A model generated the notes under the pieces. That model was given only the letters and a program-made list of their open reading frames with translations, was not told the origin of the DNA and did not search any database. Shown here in pieces: positions 44,184 through 52,456 of a stretch of 64,000 nt of DNA. A program made the translations under genes and the position numbers. Source of the DNA: Cohnella sp. GbtcB17 (GTDB taxonomy: Bacteria > Bacillota > Bacilli > Paenibacillales > Paenibacillaceae); NCBI RefSeq assembly GCF_019091135.1, contig NZ_JAGXJW010000019.1, forward strand, positions 56,988 to 120,987, given 5' to 3'. How positions within the stretch are numbered: position 1 is the stretch's first letter; each line of letters starts with the position of its first letter.

Positions 44184-45556
44184 CAGGACTCATCCTTCCT
44201 GCGGAATTTGCTGAGATAGAGACAGTGGTCGAGAATATATTCGAGCGAGGCTTTGCCCTGCTCCTTGAGCGCGGGATGCTTAAAAATAGAACGTCCCGGC
44301 TTCGCATTCGCCTCGAACATCCAGATCTCCCCGTCTTTGTCGATGCCGATGTCGAGGCCCAGCTCGCCGAGCGTATGCGTATAGTTGCGCTCGATCGCCT
44401 CGGACAGCTTGACCGCGACGTCCTTGGCGTTTTGGAGCACCTCCGACGAGCGATCTCCGAACGTGCGGCTCAGCGCCTGTTCGGGCGTCATGAGCTGGCC
44501 GCCGTTTTTAACGTGGGTCGTCACGCTGCCGCGCCCCGCCTTTTTCGCGCCGATGCCGGCCACGACCCACTTGTTTTCGCCGTTCTTGTGCATGTGGAAG
44601 CGGAAGTCGATCGGGCAGTGGTCGATCTCGATGAGCCGGATTCCCTGCTGCACGACATAGCCGGACAGGCGAGCGCCGTGACGGGCTTTGAGCATTCGGA
44701 TCAGGCTCGAGAAGCTGGTGAATCGCAGCAGTACGTTGCTCGCGCCTTTCCGGTAGCGAACGAAATAGCCTCGCTTCGCGTGATACGTCAGCCGGTAGAT
44801 GCCCATGCCGAGGCTGCCGCCTGTCGGCTTATAGTAAAGGAAGTGATGCTTTTCGAGCAGCTCTTTGATTTTTTCGGACGTCGGATTGTTGATCGATTCC
44901 GGGAGGTGGGCGAGCGCCTCCGGATCGTTGTCGAGCAGGCTGTACACGTCGGATTTGTTGAAGAAGCTCCAGTTAAAAATCGGGATGCGCCTGCGGACGA
45001 ACTTTTCCCGCAGCGAGGTAATGTAGCTGCCGGTCTCCGCGCGCCTGCTCGGGAGCCGGTTGTATACGACGTCCGGGAGCGGCACGACGCGCCGCACCCA
45101 GCCGCCGCCGCCGTCGAGGAACCAGCCGTGCACCGTTTCCTGCTGCCAGTTGATATCCTTCGGGGTGAACGCGAAGAAGTACGCCTTCTTCTGGCCGATC
45201 GCGAGCAGTTGCTTGACGAAGCCGGTCCTGGGGCCGAACGGCGCGTTCTGCGAGCGGTTGCCGTCCGTCAGCACACCGATGAGCGGCCCGAGCTGGATCT
45301 CGTCGCCGTTCGCGTCGGCCAAATAGACGTTGCCCGATTTAGGAACGCGAACGGAGCGCCTGAGCCCGGCGGACAAGAAGACGTGGTGTCCCTTGCGCTT
45401 GACGGTCTTCAGGGCGGCGGGCACGACATCCCGGCCGAGCTTCACGTTGATCGTTCTGCGGCCGTCAACTTTCAGCATTTTGGCGAGCGGGCTGGACAGC
45501 CATACGACCTTCTCCGCCTGCTGCGTGAAGTGAACGTTGCACAAGGTCAAACTCAT
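44183..45556 (-). CDS. YheC/YheD-family coat-associated ATP-grasp protein (3 of 5, long form)
   Basis: 457 aa with an additional N-terminal domain of about 90 residues (MSLTLCNVHFTQQAEKVVWL onward, ending IQLGPLIGVLTDG), which looks like a double-psi or similar small barrel. The ATP-grasp core shows YYKPTGGSLGMGIYRLTYH, FRFHMHKNGENKWVVAGIGA and LDIGIDKDGEIWMFEANAKP. The ATG at 45554-45556 has GGGAGGG 7 bases before it. It lies inside the end of the preceding gene, overlapping it by 92 bases. Confidence 0.92.
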   Translation of the reverse strand: MSLTLCNVHFTQQAEKVVWLSSPLAKMLKVDGRRTINVKLGRDVVPAALKTVKRKGHHVFLSAGLRRSVRVPKSGNVYLADANGDEIQLGPLIGVLTDGNRSQNAPFGPRTGFVKQLLAIGQKKAYFFAFTPKDINWQQETVHGWFLDGGGGWVRRVVPLPDVVYNRLPSRRAETGSYITSLREKFVRRRIPIFNWSFFNKSDVYSLLDNDPEALAHLPESINNPTSEKIKELLEKHHFLYYKPTGGSLGMGIYRLTYHAKRGYFVRYRKGASNVLLRFTSFSSLIRMLKARHGARLSGYVVQQGIRLIEIDHCPIDFRFHMHKNGENKWVVAGIGAKKAGRGSVTTHVKNGGQLMTPEQALSRTFGDRSSEVLQNAKDVAVKLSEAIERNYTHTLGELGLDIGIDKDGEIWMFEANAKPGRSIFKHPALKEQGKASLEYILDHCLYLSKFRRKDES

Positions 45557-46784
45557 GACATACCCTCCCAGATGATACAAGCAGGATGTAACGCGCATAG
45601 GCCAAAGGGTTGTGAATCGCATTCGACATGGCCGCTTCTCCGGCTGCGGACATGGACGCGCGTCCGGGCTTCGTGTTCGCTTCGAGGAACCAGATCCGGC
45701 CTTCGCGGTCGATGCCGTAGTCGAGGCCGAGCTCCCCAAAGCGACCGTACAATTGCTCAAGGCGGACGACGATGCTGTCCGAAGCCTCGCTGAGACGCTC
45801 TAGCAGCCGCGCCGCCTGCCGCTCGCCGAACAAGCCGGCGAGATACGGGCCGGGCGGTCGGGCGACGCCGCCGCCGTGAAGATTGGCCGTCACGGATTCG
45901 GGCGCCCCCGTTCTGACCGCGATCCCGGTCATTCGCCAGACGCCGCCGCCGTCCTTCTGCATGAGCGCGCGCAGGTCGAAGGGCTCGCCCTCCGGCCCGC
46001 GAAGCTCGAGCAGGGGCTGCATCAAATACGGCCGACGGCCGATCCGGGCGGCAACCTCGCGCAGCGCTTCCCGGCGCGGAAGCCTTCGCGCCTGCACCAG
46101 ACGTCCGAGCGCGTCCCGGCCGCTCAGCGTCCAGCGACCGCCCGGCGACTCCGAGATGGCGAGCGCTCCCTTTCCTTGCGAGCCGACGGCCGGCTTCAGG
46201 AAGGCGCCGCCGTCTCTGGCTTCGATCCAGTCGACGAGCGAAGCTTCGCCCCGGTAAGGGGCGGACGGCGGCAGCAGCGGGCGAAGCTCGGGACAGCGGG
46301 ACAGCGTCCGCAGCAAAGCGGTCTTGCCCGGCAGGCTGCCGTTCAGCAGCCTGAAGCCGCCGCGTTCCCGCATCGTGCGCAGCGCGGCGAAGCTGCGATC
46401 GCGGGACGCGCGGTCGTCCGGCCATAGCCGATCGTAGAGCAGGGAAGGCGCCTGCACGACCTCCCGTCGCCAGCCGCCCGCGTCGAAGCGCCAGCCGGCG
46501 ACTGCGTTCGTGCGGCTGTCCCACGACGCGGGATCGAAGGCGTACGCGACGAGCGCATGCCGGGGAGCGGCGGCCATCAGACGCCGGACGAAGTCCGCTT
46601 CGGCGAACGGCGCAGCCGCTTTACCGTGGACATATTCGCTTCTTTCGCTGACCAAGATGCCGATCGGGCGCAACTGGCCGCCGCTTATCGGGCTTTCGCT
46701 TCGCACGCGGGCGCGCCCGACGCCGATCGCCGATCGCCGGGCGCCGCGGCCCGCTTCGTCAGAATCCTGCAAGGTGACGGGCAT
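45465..46784 (-). CDS. YheC/YheD-family coat-associated ATP-grasp protein (4 of 5)
   Basis: 439 aa, high GC. It lacks the barrel domain; the recognisable part begins with RPIGILVSERSEYVHG near residue 40. Core motifs are FLKPAVGSQGKGALAISES, FDLRALMQKDGGGVWRMTG and LDYGIDREGRIWFLEANTKP. About 35 C-terminal residues after the core are encoded in the 92-base overlap with the next gene and look like readthrough past a normal end. The start codon is uncertain: the ATG at 46782-46784 overlaps the previous gene by 26 bases and has no good ribosome binding site, so it probably depends on coupling. Confidence 0.85.
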   Translation of the reverse strand: MPVTLQDSDEAGRGARRSAIGVGRARVRSESPISGGQLRPIGILVSERSEYVHGKAAAPFAEADFVRRLMAAAPRHALVAYAFDPASWDSRTNAVAGWRFDAGGWRREVVQAPSLLYDRLWPDDRASRDRSFAALRTMRERGGFRLLNGSLPGKTALLRTLSRCPELRPLLPPSAPYRGEASLVDWIEARDGGAFLKPAVGSQGKGALAISESPGGRWTLSGRDALGRLVQARRLPRREALREVAARIGRRPYLMQPLLELRGPEGEPFDLRALMQKDGGGVWRMTGIAVRTGAPESVTANLHGGGVARPPGPYLAGLFGERQAARLLERLSEASDSIVVRLEQLYGRFGELGLDYGIDREGRIWFLEANTKPGRASMSAAGEAAMSNAIHNPLAYARYILLVSSGRVCHEFDLVQRSLHAAGGEGRMAVQPARQNAES

Positions 46785-48126
46785 ATTGAATCATCATCCG
46801 CACGGACGGGCGGATTTTCCCCTCGTTTAGTGGCGTATTGTCGTTTTTGGATGGCTTCGAATTGACTTCCAGCAGCCATACTCGCCCCGACGTGTCGAGC
46901 GCCAGATCGACGCCGAGCTCGCCGAAATGGGCGGGGATGCGTTCGTCGACGCCTCTGGAAATATCGAGCGCCGCCTTATGCAGCCGTGCCGATACGTCCT
47001 TGCGTGCGCCCGGCGCCATATTCGACCTGGCGACCGCCTCTCTCACCGTTGACAGCGTGCCGCCGCGAGCCAGATTGGAAACGTAATGCTGGCTTCCTGC
47101 GATTCGGCCGACGATCGAGGTGACGACCCATTTCCCTGAAGCGTTTTTTTGCGTCAGCGCCCGGAAGTCGACGGGTCGGCCGCCGATTTCAATGAGCGTC
47201 AAGCCTTGCTGAATCAAGTACCGGACGGTTTTCATCTTGCCGCCGATCGCCGCGAACAGCTTCGTCAGGCTCGGATACGTTTGCTTGCGCGTGCCCATGG
47301 GGGTCGTGAACGACGCCGTCCATCCCTCCTGTCCTGCGCGGCTGAGCCGGATGATGCCTTTGCCGAGACTGCCGCGCACCGGCTTGAGGAAGACGGACGC
47401 GTACCTTGCGCACATGTTTTTCAGCGTCGCGTAGCTTTGCAGCGAATGGGATTCGGGCAAATAGCGCAGCACCGCGGCGTCGCCCTTGAGCGCGTCGAAC
47501 ACTTCGGATTTGTCCAGAAACTTCTCGTTGAACACTTGGGCGCCGTAGCGCTGCTTGATGTCGATCAGAAATTGCTGGACGCTGGACTTGTTCTCGAGCT
47601 TGCGCGAGGTCAGCCGGTTGTTCACGACGTCCGGCGCAGGCAGAACAGCCCGCTGCCAGCCGCCATGGTACACCCAGCCCTCTACGCCGCCGCTCCGGGA
47701 ACCGATGCCGCCGGGCGTAAAAAAGTACACGAACGCGCCTTGGCTGCGGCAGGCGTCCACTAGCTCCCGGCAAAACATCGTGATGCTGCCGAACGGCTTG
47801 TCGGGCTGCGTCGGATAGTCCCGGCTGACGAGCACGCCGATGACGGGACCGAGCGACAGCGTGCGAGAACCCGATCGGTACTGAAGCCGCAGCGGCGTGC
47901 CCGAAGCGAGACCTATGCGCCTGGCCAGCGCGTGCCCGATTCGAAGCCCTTCGTATCGGGGCACGGGGATCACGGTGACCGAATGGCGAAAGGAACCGAA
48001 CTGCAGGATGAGCTGCTGCTGGGCCGGGATTTTGGCTGCCTTTATCACCGAATCCCCCAGCATCAGGACGTCATCGGCCATTATGCCGGAGCTTACGACC
48101 TGGACGTCGACCTTTGGGGTAGGCAT
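46759..48126 (-). CDS. YheC/YheD-family coat-associated ATP-grasp protein (5 of 5, first gene, long form)
   Basis: 455 aa with the N-terminal barrel domain (DVQVVSSGIMADDVLMLGDS to about TLSLGPVIGVLVS). Core motifs are FLKPVRGSLGKGIIRLSRAG, RPVDFRALTQKNASGKWVVT and LGVDLALDTSGRVWLLEVNSKP. The ATG at 48124-48126 follows AAGGAG with 7-base spacing; an upstream in-frame ATG has no site. First gene of the five-gene minus-strand operon, with a sigma-K-like promoter at 48211-48239. Confidence 0.92.
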   Translation of the reverse strand: MPTPKVDVQVVSSGIMADDVLMLGDSVIKAAKIPAQQQLILQFGSFRHSVTVIPVPRYEGLRIGHALARRIGLASGTPLRLQYRSGSRTLSLGPVIGVLVSRDYPTQPDKPFGSITMFCRELVDACRSQGAFVYFFTPGGIGSRSGGVEGWVYHGGWQRAVLPAPDVVNNRLTSRKLENKSSVQQFLIDIKQRYGAQVFNEKFLDKSEVFDALKGDAAVLRYLPESHSLQSYATLKNMCARYASVFLKPVRGSLGKGIIRLSRAGQEGWTASFTTPMGTRKQTYPSLTKLFAAIGGKMKTVRYLIQQGLTLIEIGGRPVDFRALTQKNASGKWVVTSIVGRIAGSQHYVSNLARGGTLSTVREAVARSNMAPGARKDVSARLHKAALDISRGVDERIPAHFGELGVDLALDTSGRVWLLEVNSKPSKNDNTPLNEGKIRPSVRMMIQYARHLAGF

Positions 48127-48210
48127 GTGGACGGCTCCTTCCAACGTGCTCGCAGTCCGCCCTCGAACGGCCCGGGATAGGCCGCTTTGCGGACGCAGGC
48201 GAGAATACAC

Positions 48211-48239
48211 CATCATATGAGGACATCTATCCGTAGGTG
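48211..48239 (-). promoter_or_regulatory. Sigma-K-like promoter of the YheC/YheD cluster
   Basis: On the minus strand: CACC (48236-48239), a 16-bp spacer and CATATGATG (48211-48219). The known sigma-K consensus is mACm, 16 bp, CATAnnnTA; only the last base differs. It is about 85 bases before the first start codon. Confidence 0.55.
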
Positions 48240-48261
48240 ATTGGCCGACAGCGCCTAAAAA

Positions 48262-48304
48262 AACGCCTCCCTGCGGCGCGTCTTGGCGCTCGCATGGAGG
48301 CGTT
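48262..48304 (-). terminator. Terminator of the PgpA-like gene
   Basis: On the minus strand AACGCCTCC pairs with GGAGGCGTT, followed by a T-run (48257-48263). Confidence 0.88.
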
Positions 48305-48337
48305 GCTGGGCTGTGCAGTGCTTGGCTGGGCGGCGGC

Positions 48338-48892
48338 TTAGTCGGCTTGCGCCTGTTCGGCGAGCGCTTCCTCGACGGCTTCGCGCTCCGCCTGCTTGCG
48401 ATGGGCGATACGGCTGGCCGCGGAAGCGGCGATGGCGCCGACGATATCGTCGAGGAACGTGTGGACGTCCTTGCCGTTTTTCTCGTTCAGCTTCTTTAGT
48501 ACGCCGGGCTTGAACTTGTCGACGTAACCGAAGTTCGTGAGGCCGATGCTGCCGTAGACGTTCACGATGCTGAGCGCGAGCACTTCGTCGCAGCCGTACA
48601 GGCCCTCGTCGTGCCAGATCATGTTCTGGAGCGGAGGCAGCAGTTGGCCTTGCTCCGCAAGCATGTCGAGCTGAATGCCGGTCAGCACGGCGTTCTGGAC
48701 TTCGCGCTTGGACAACACGGCTTCAACGTTCGTCACGCATTCGTCGAGCGTCAAATCCTTGAAGTAATCCTTTTGCAGCAGCATGACCAACTGGCCGATC
48801 TGTTCCTTCGAGACTCCGCGCTTGCCGAGCCATTCCATCGTCGCCTGGGCGACCTCCTTGCTATTAAGCCGGTAGTTGGCCGGATTGGACAT
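48338..48892 (-). CDS. Phosphatidylglycerophosphatase A-family protein (YutG-like)
   Basis: 184 aa. It matches the PgpA/YutG fold: GVSKEQIGQLVMLLQKDYFK, MIWHDEGLYGCDEVLALSIVN and the C-terminal VHTFLDDIVGAIAASAASRI. PgpA enzymes dephosphorylate phosphatidylglycerol phosphate at the membrane; the short YutG type lacks strong membrane segments and its substrate is less sure. The ATG at 48890-48892 is preferred to an in-frame GTG 9 bases upstream because that GTG overlaps the AAAGAGGTG ribosome binding site. Confidence 0.85.
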   Translation of the reverse strand: MSNPANYRLNSKEVAQATMEWLGKRGVSKEQIGQLVMLLQKDYFKDLTLDECVTNVEAVLSKREVQNAVLTGIQLDMLAEQGQLLPPLQNMIWHDEGLYGCDEVLALSIVNVYGSIGLTNFGYVDKFKPGVLKKLNEKNGKDVHTFLDDIVGAIAASAASRIAHRKQAEREAVEEALAEQAQAD

Positions 48893-48974
48893 GACGCACA
48901 CCTCTTTCCCGATGTCGCTCTCCCTTGCGAGCGATCACGATCATTATATTCCTTGCCGGAGCCGGACAAACCGT

Positions 48975-49004
48975 ACATATTTCTCCCGGGGGCTCGTATA
49001 CATA
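48975..49004 (+). promoter_or_regulatory. Possible sigma-E promoter of gerM
   Basis: ACATATT (48975-48981), a 15-bp spacer and TATACATA (48997-49004) fit the sigma-E pattern (KMATATT and CATACAnT) with few mismatches. gerM is sigma-E dependent in Bacillus subtilis. Confidence 0.4.
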
Positions 49005-49063
49005 GTACTACAATACGAGGGAAGCGATAAAGCGCGGCGCCCCTGCGGGAGGAATTGGCAAAG

Positions 49064-50146
49064 ATGATACCTGTTCATTTTCGCAAACCGTTATGGAAGC
49101 TGCTGGCCGCGGGGGGACTGGCCGTCGCGGTTACCGGGTGCAGCATCGCCGGCGTAGAAAAGACGGCCACGGATCCGATCGACGCGCCGCCGGCCGCCAT
49201 CGAAAATCAGATGCTCCAGGCCGCGGACGACGCCATGGCGCCGATTGGGAGCTCTGCGATCGCGGACGGTCTCACCGTGTACTTGAGGGACAGCAGGGGC
49301 TACGTCGCGCCGATGACGCTCGACCGGTCCAAGCAGGAGGGCCAGGCCGGGAAGAACGCGCCGGAGATCGAAGCGCTGGCATGGATGACCGCGGACGCCA
49401 AGCTGGCGGGGCAGCTTCCTCCGGGCTTTACGCCGGTGCTGCCCGAAGGGACGGTCGTCTCCAAGGTCGTTAAAAATCCCGAAGCCGGCTCGGTCACCGT
49501 CGACTTCGCGAAGCCGCTGTCAGGCATTCCGGCATCGGACGAGCGCAAGGCGCTGGAAGCCATCGTCTGGACGATGACGGAGCTGCCGGGCATTGACAAG
49601 GTGCATCTCACCGTGGCGGGGCAGGACATGACGGAGCTTCCGGCGTCGGGCTTGCCGGTGCCCGGCGTGCTCACGCGCAGCATCGGCATCAACCTGGAGC
49701 GTTCGCCGCAGGTCAAAGTGAGCGATTCGATGGCCGTGACGCTTTATTTCTCCGCCAAAAACGAGCAGGGCGACGGTTATTTCGTGCCGGTGACGCGCCT
49801 TGTCGAGCGGCAGAGCGACCGCGCTCGCGCCGCGCTGGGCGAGCTGATTAAAGGGCCGCAGGACACCAAAAGCCTCGAAGCCGTCATGCTCGCGAATACG
49901 AAGGTCGAAGAGCTCGCTCTGAAGTCGGACACCGTGCAGGTCAAGCTGCAGGAGCAGGACTGGGCCGCAGGCATGCCGATGCCGGCCGAGATGATGGAAG
50001 GTTTGGTGCTGACCTTGACCGAGGCGACGGGCGCTCCCAAGGTTGCGGTCGCCGTCAACGGCAGCAGCAAGCTCACTGTCAGCGGCAGCGAGACATACGA
50101 GCAGCCGGTGGAACGCCCGTCGCAAATTAACGCATATACCGGCTGA
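49064..50146 (+). CDS. gerM: Germination/sporulation lipoprotein GerM (two GerMN domains)
   Basis: 360 aa. The lipoprotein signal ends AVAVTGC (Cys26). Two GerMN domains follow, at about residues 65-200 (LTVYLRDSRGYVAPMTLD to VHLTVAGQDM) and 225-345 (MAVTLYFSAKNEQGDGYFVP to VAVAVNGSSKL). GerM anchors in the mother-cell membrane around the forespore and links to the SpoIIIA-SpoIIQ channel region. The ATG at 49064 is used because the upstream in-frame TTG is only 1 base from GGGAGGAA. Convergent with gerC, 29 bases apart. Confidence 0.93.
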   Translation: MIPVHFRKPLWKLLAAGGLAVAVTGCSIAGVEKTATDPIDAPPAAIENQMLQAADDAMAPIGSSAIADGLTVYLRDSRGYVAPMTLDRSKQEGQAGKNAPEIEALAWMTADAKLAGQLPPGFTPVLPEGTVVSKVVKNPEAGSVTVDFAKPLSGIPASDERKALEAIVWTMTELPGIDKVHLTVAGQDMTELPASGLPVPGVLTRSIGINLERSPQVKVSDSMAVTLYFSAKNEQGDGYFVPVTRLVERQSDRARAALGELIKGPQDTKSLEAVMLANTKVEELALKSDTVQVKLQEQDWAAGMPMPAEMMEGLVLTLTEATGAPKVAVAVNGSSKLTVSGSETYEQPVERPSQINAYTG

Positions 50147-50175
50147 GTTTGCCGAACCCGGCTTCTCTAAGCCCG

Positions 50176-51273
50176 CTATCGGATCAACCCGGAGCCTTGA
50201 ATCGACACATTCGCGCGCACCTCGAACCTGATATCCGGGTATAGACGCTTCCATTTTTCCCATCGGCCTTTCTCGTTGTGATGATCGGCCAGGTAATGGA
50301 GACCGAAGCCGTAAGGATCGACGCCGGCATCGCGGATTTTGTACAGCAGTTTTTCGGCTTCCTCCGAGAAGTGCTTGCCCATTTTACGCTCGAGCCCTCC
50401 CCAATCTTTTTCCAACAGATGGGGAGGGCTTTGCTCGAGGAAGCCTTCGATGCGGACGTTGACGATCGCCACGGGGTCCTCTCCGCCCTTCAGATTGATT
50501 TTCGAGTTCGTATGCGTCGCAGCGAGTACGACGTTAACAGGCTCGTCGGGCAGCGCGAGAATCGTATTGTCCACGCCGAACGCCGTCATATTGAGCAAGA
50601 GCGTCTCGTCCGGATCGAGGTAGAGGCGCGTTTTTTGTTTGTCCAGCACGGCCGCGCGATCGATCCTGTAGCCGTCCCTGAATAGACTGGCCACGGGCAG
50701 CACGGGATCGAGTCCGGTCTCGTACAGTCTGCGGTACAGGTCGAACAAATAAGTTGTGACCGTGTGGGCGGCCTCCGTTCCTTCATTGCCGAAGGACAGG
50801 AACAAAGAGTTGCCGGGGTAGCGTTCCGACTTGGGCTGCAGGCTGACGACGGAGAAGGCATCGGGTTCTCCGATCATGACGTTGGAGACGCTTTGAATAT
50901 CGCGGCGGCGCGACAGCCATTGCATGGCGTTGTCGAAGCCGTCCTTCTCGATCAGCTTACGTCCCAAGATGAATTCGCGGCAGTGTCCGAACTCCAGCTC
51001 CTTGTCCACGGTCGACTTCAAATGACGCACGGCTTCCGCGATCGACGCCGCGTCCACGGTTTGCACGACGGACATGGCGCCGCCCTCTTCGACCTTGGAT
51101 GAAGGGAGAGCCAGCCGCAGCGACACGCGATACGGCGTCTTGGGGTTGTCGGAATAGTCGAAGCCCGTCGATACGACGAAGTAGCGCTTGTCGATATCCT
51201 TCAGCTGGCAGCCGCCGAGCGCGGGGAGCAGGGTCAGCATCAGACAGAGGACCAGCGTTTTTTTTCGGATCAT
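50176..51273 (-). CDS. Spore germinant receptor lipoprotein, GerC family
   Basis: 365 aa. The signal ends LLPALGGC (Cys22). It has the Ger(x)C pattern: DIDKRYFVVSTGFDYSDNPK near the N-terminus, then EFGHCREFILGRKLIEKDGF and the C-terminal AEKLLYKIRDAGVDPYGFG. It is the lipid-anchored C subunit of a GerA-type nutrient receptor in the spore inner membrane. Its ATG (51271-51273) overlaps the gerB stop by 4 bases. Third gene of the gerA-gerB-gerC operon. Confidence 0.93.
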   Translation of the reverse strand: MIRKKTLVLCLMLTLLPALGGCQLKDIDKRYFVVSTGFDYSDNPKTPYRVSLRLALPSSKVEEGGAMSVVQTVDAASIAEAVRHLKSTVDKELEFGHCREFILGRKLIEKDGFDNAMQWLSRRRDIQSVSNVMIGEPDAFSVVSLQPKSERYPGNSLFLSFGNEGTEAAHTVTTYLFDLYRRLYETGLDPVLPVASLFRDGYRIDRAAVLDKQKTRLYLDPDETLLLNMTAFGVDNTILALPDEPVNVVLAATHTNSKINLKGGEDPVAIVNVRIEGFLEQSPPHLLEKDWGGLERKMGKHFSEEAEKLLYKIRDAGVDPYGFGLHYLADHHNEKGRWEKWKRLYPDIRFEVRANVSIQGSGLIR

Positions 51274-52424
51274 CCGCCCGCACCGCCGCTCTGCGGAAGC
51301 CGCGGCTCGTCGGACCGCTTCATATAGCCCTTCTTTTTCATCACGATAAAGACGATCAGAAGCGCGATCAAGATGGATTCGATGATAAAACGGGTGACCA
51401 GCCATATCTCCGCAACTATGCGATTGAAGATGTCATTTGTAAAATACGCATAGGCAAACGTCAATCCCGCAAGCACGCCGCAGACCCACCAATTGATGGC
51501 GGGCACGTTGACTTCGTCAGTATATGGCTTGTATTTTTTGAAGCAGGCTTTAAAAAACTCCATCCCCGTATGCCAAGTGTTCATCACGAAGACGAGCGAC
51601 AGGAACGTATACAGCAGCAGAAACAGGTAGAGCACGCGCTGGATAAAGCCGTACTTCATCTGAAGGCTGTCGGTCGTGACGCTCCAGACGTACAGATAGT
51701 TGCCGACCGCCTGCGTCCCGTGAAAGCCGATCGGCACGAAAAAGGAAACGAGCAAAAAGAACGTGCCTACGATCGGGATCGTCCACCGAAGCCTGAACTT
51801 CAGATCGCGCGGATTGAGCCTGTTGAACAGCGTAATGTTCATATGGCCGGAAAAGACGAAAGAGGAGGCGAACAGGCAAACCGCCGATGGCGGCTGCCGT
51901 ATGCCCGCATCCGCGATAAGTCGAATGGCGTCCCAGTCCAGCCAGTTGCTGAACAGCGCCTTGAACAGAATCCACAGGATGATCGGCGTGCAGACGATGA
52001 GCAGCACCTCGTGCGTGAACTGGACCGAACGGGAAGTGCGGGAGGCGGCCCACATCGAAGCTGCGGCCATGATCGCCAGGTTCAAGTAGGAGCTGGCCTC
52101 CGGATCGAAGAAGATGCCTACCGTATTGGAGTAGGAGAACAGGACGATGATGCCGGCGGTGCACCAGATGACGACGCCGATCATATTCAGGCAATTGGCG
52201 AGCCAGACCGGCAGGAAAAGCTTGTAGATCTCCGGCAAGCCGAGTCCCGGAAAACGTTGGAAAAAGCTGGAGGTCACATAGCTGTATAGCGTGCCGACGG
52301 CGATGGCCAGCGGAAACGACGATACCGCTCCGTCGAACCGGTGGCTGATCAGCACATACGGAACGAGCACCATAATATTTATCATTCCGACATAGAAGAT
52401 GTGATAGAAGTAATAGCGGATCAT
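51270..52424 (-). CDS. Spore germinant receptor permease subunit, GerB family
   Basis: 384 aa, about ten membrane segments, APC-type transporter fold (YHIFYVGMINIMVLVPYVLI at the start, LPEIYKLFLPVWLANCLNMI). In GerA-type receptors the B subunit binds the germinant. The ATG at 52422-52424 follows AAGGGAG. It starts 32 bases after gerA and overlaps gerC. The germinant cannot be predicted. Confidence 0.93.
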   Translation of the reverse strand: MIRYYFYHIFYVGMINIMVLVPYVLISHRFDGAVSSFPLAIAVGTLYSYVTSSFFQRFPGLGLPEIYKLFLPVWLANCLNMIGVVIWCTAGIIVLFSYSNTVGIFFDPEASSYLNLAIMAAASMWAASRTSRSVQFTHEVLLIVCTPIILWILFKALFSNWLDWDAIRLIADAGIRQPPSAVCLFASSFVFSGHMNITLFNRLNPRDLKFRLRWTIPIVGTFFLLVSFFVPIGFHGTQAVGNYLYVWSVTTDSLQMKYGFIQRVLYLFLLLYTFLSLVFVMNTWHTGMEFFKACFKKYKPYTDEVNVPAINWWVCGVLAGLTFAYAYFTNDIFNRIVAEIWLVTRFIIESILIALLIVFIVMKKKGYMKRSDEPRLPQSGGAGG

Positions 52425-52456
52425 CGGCAACGTCTCCCTTCCGAAGGTTATTGGAC

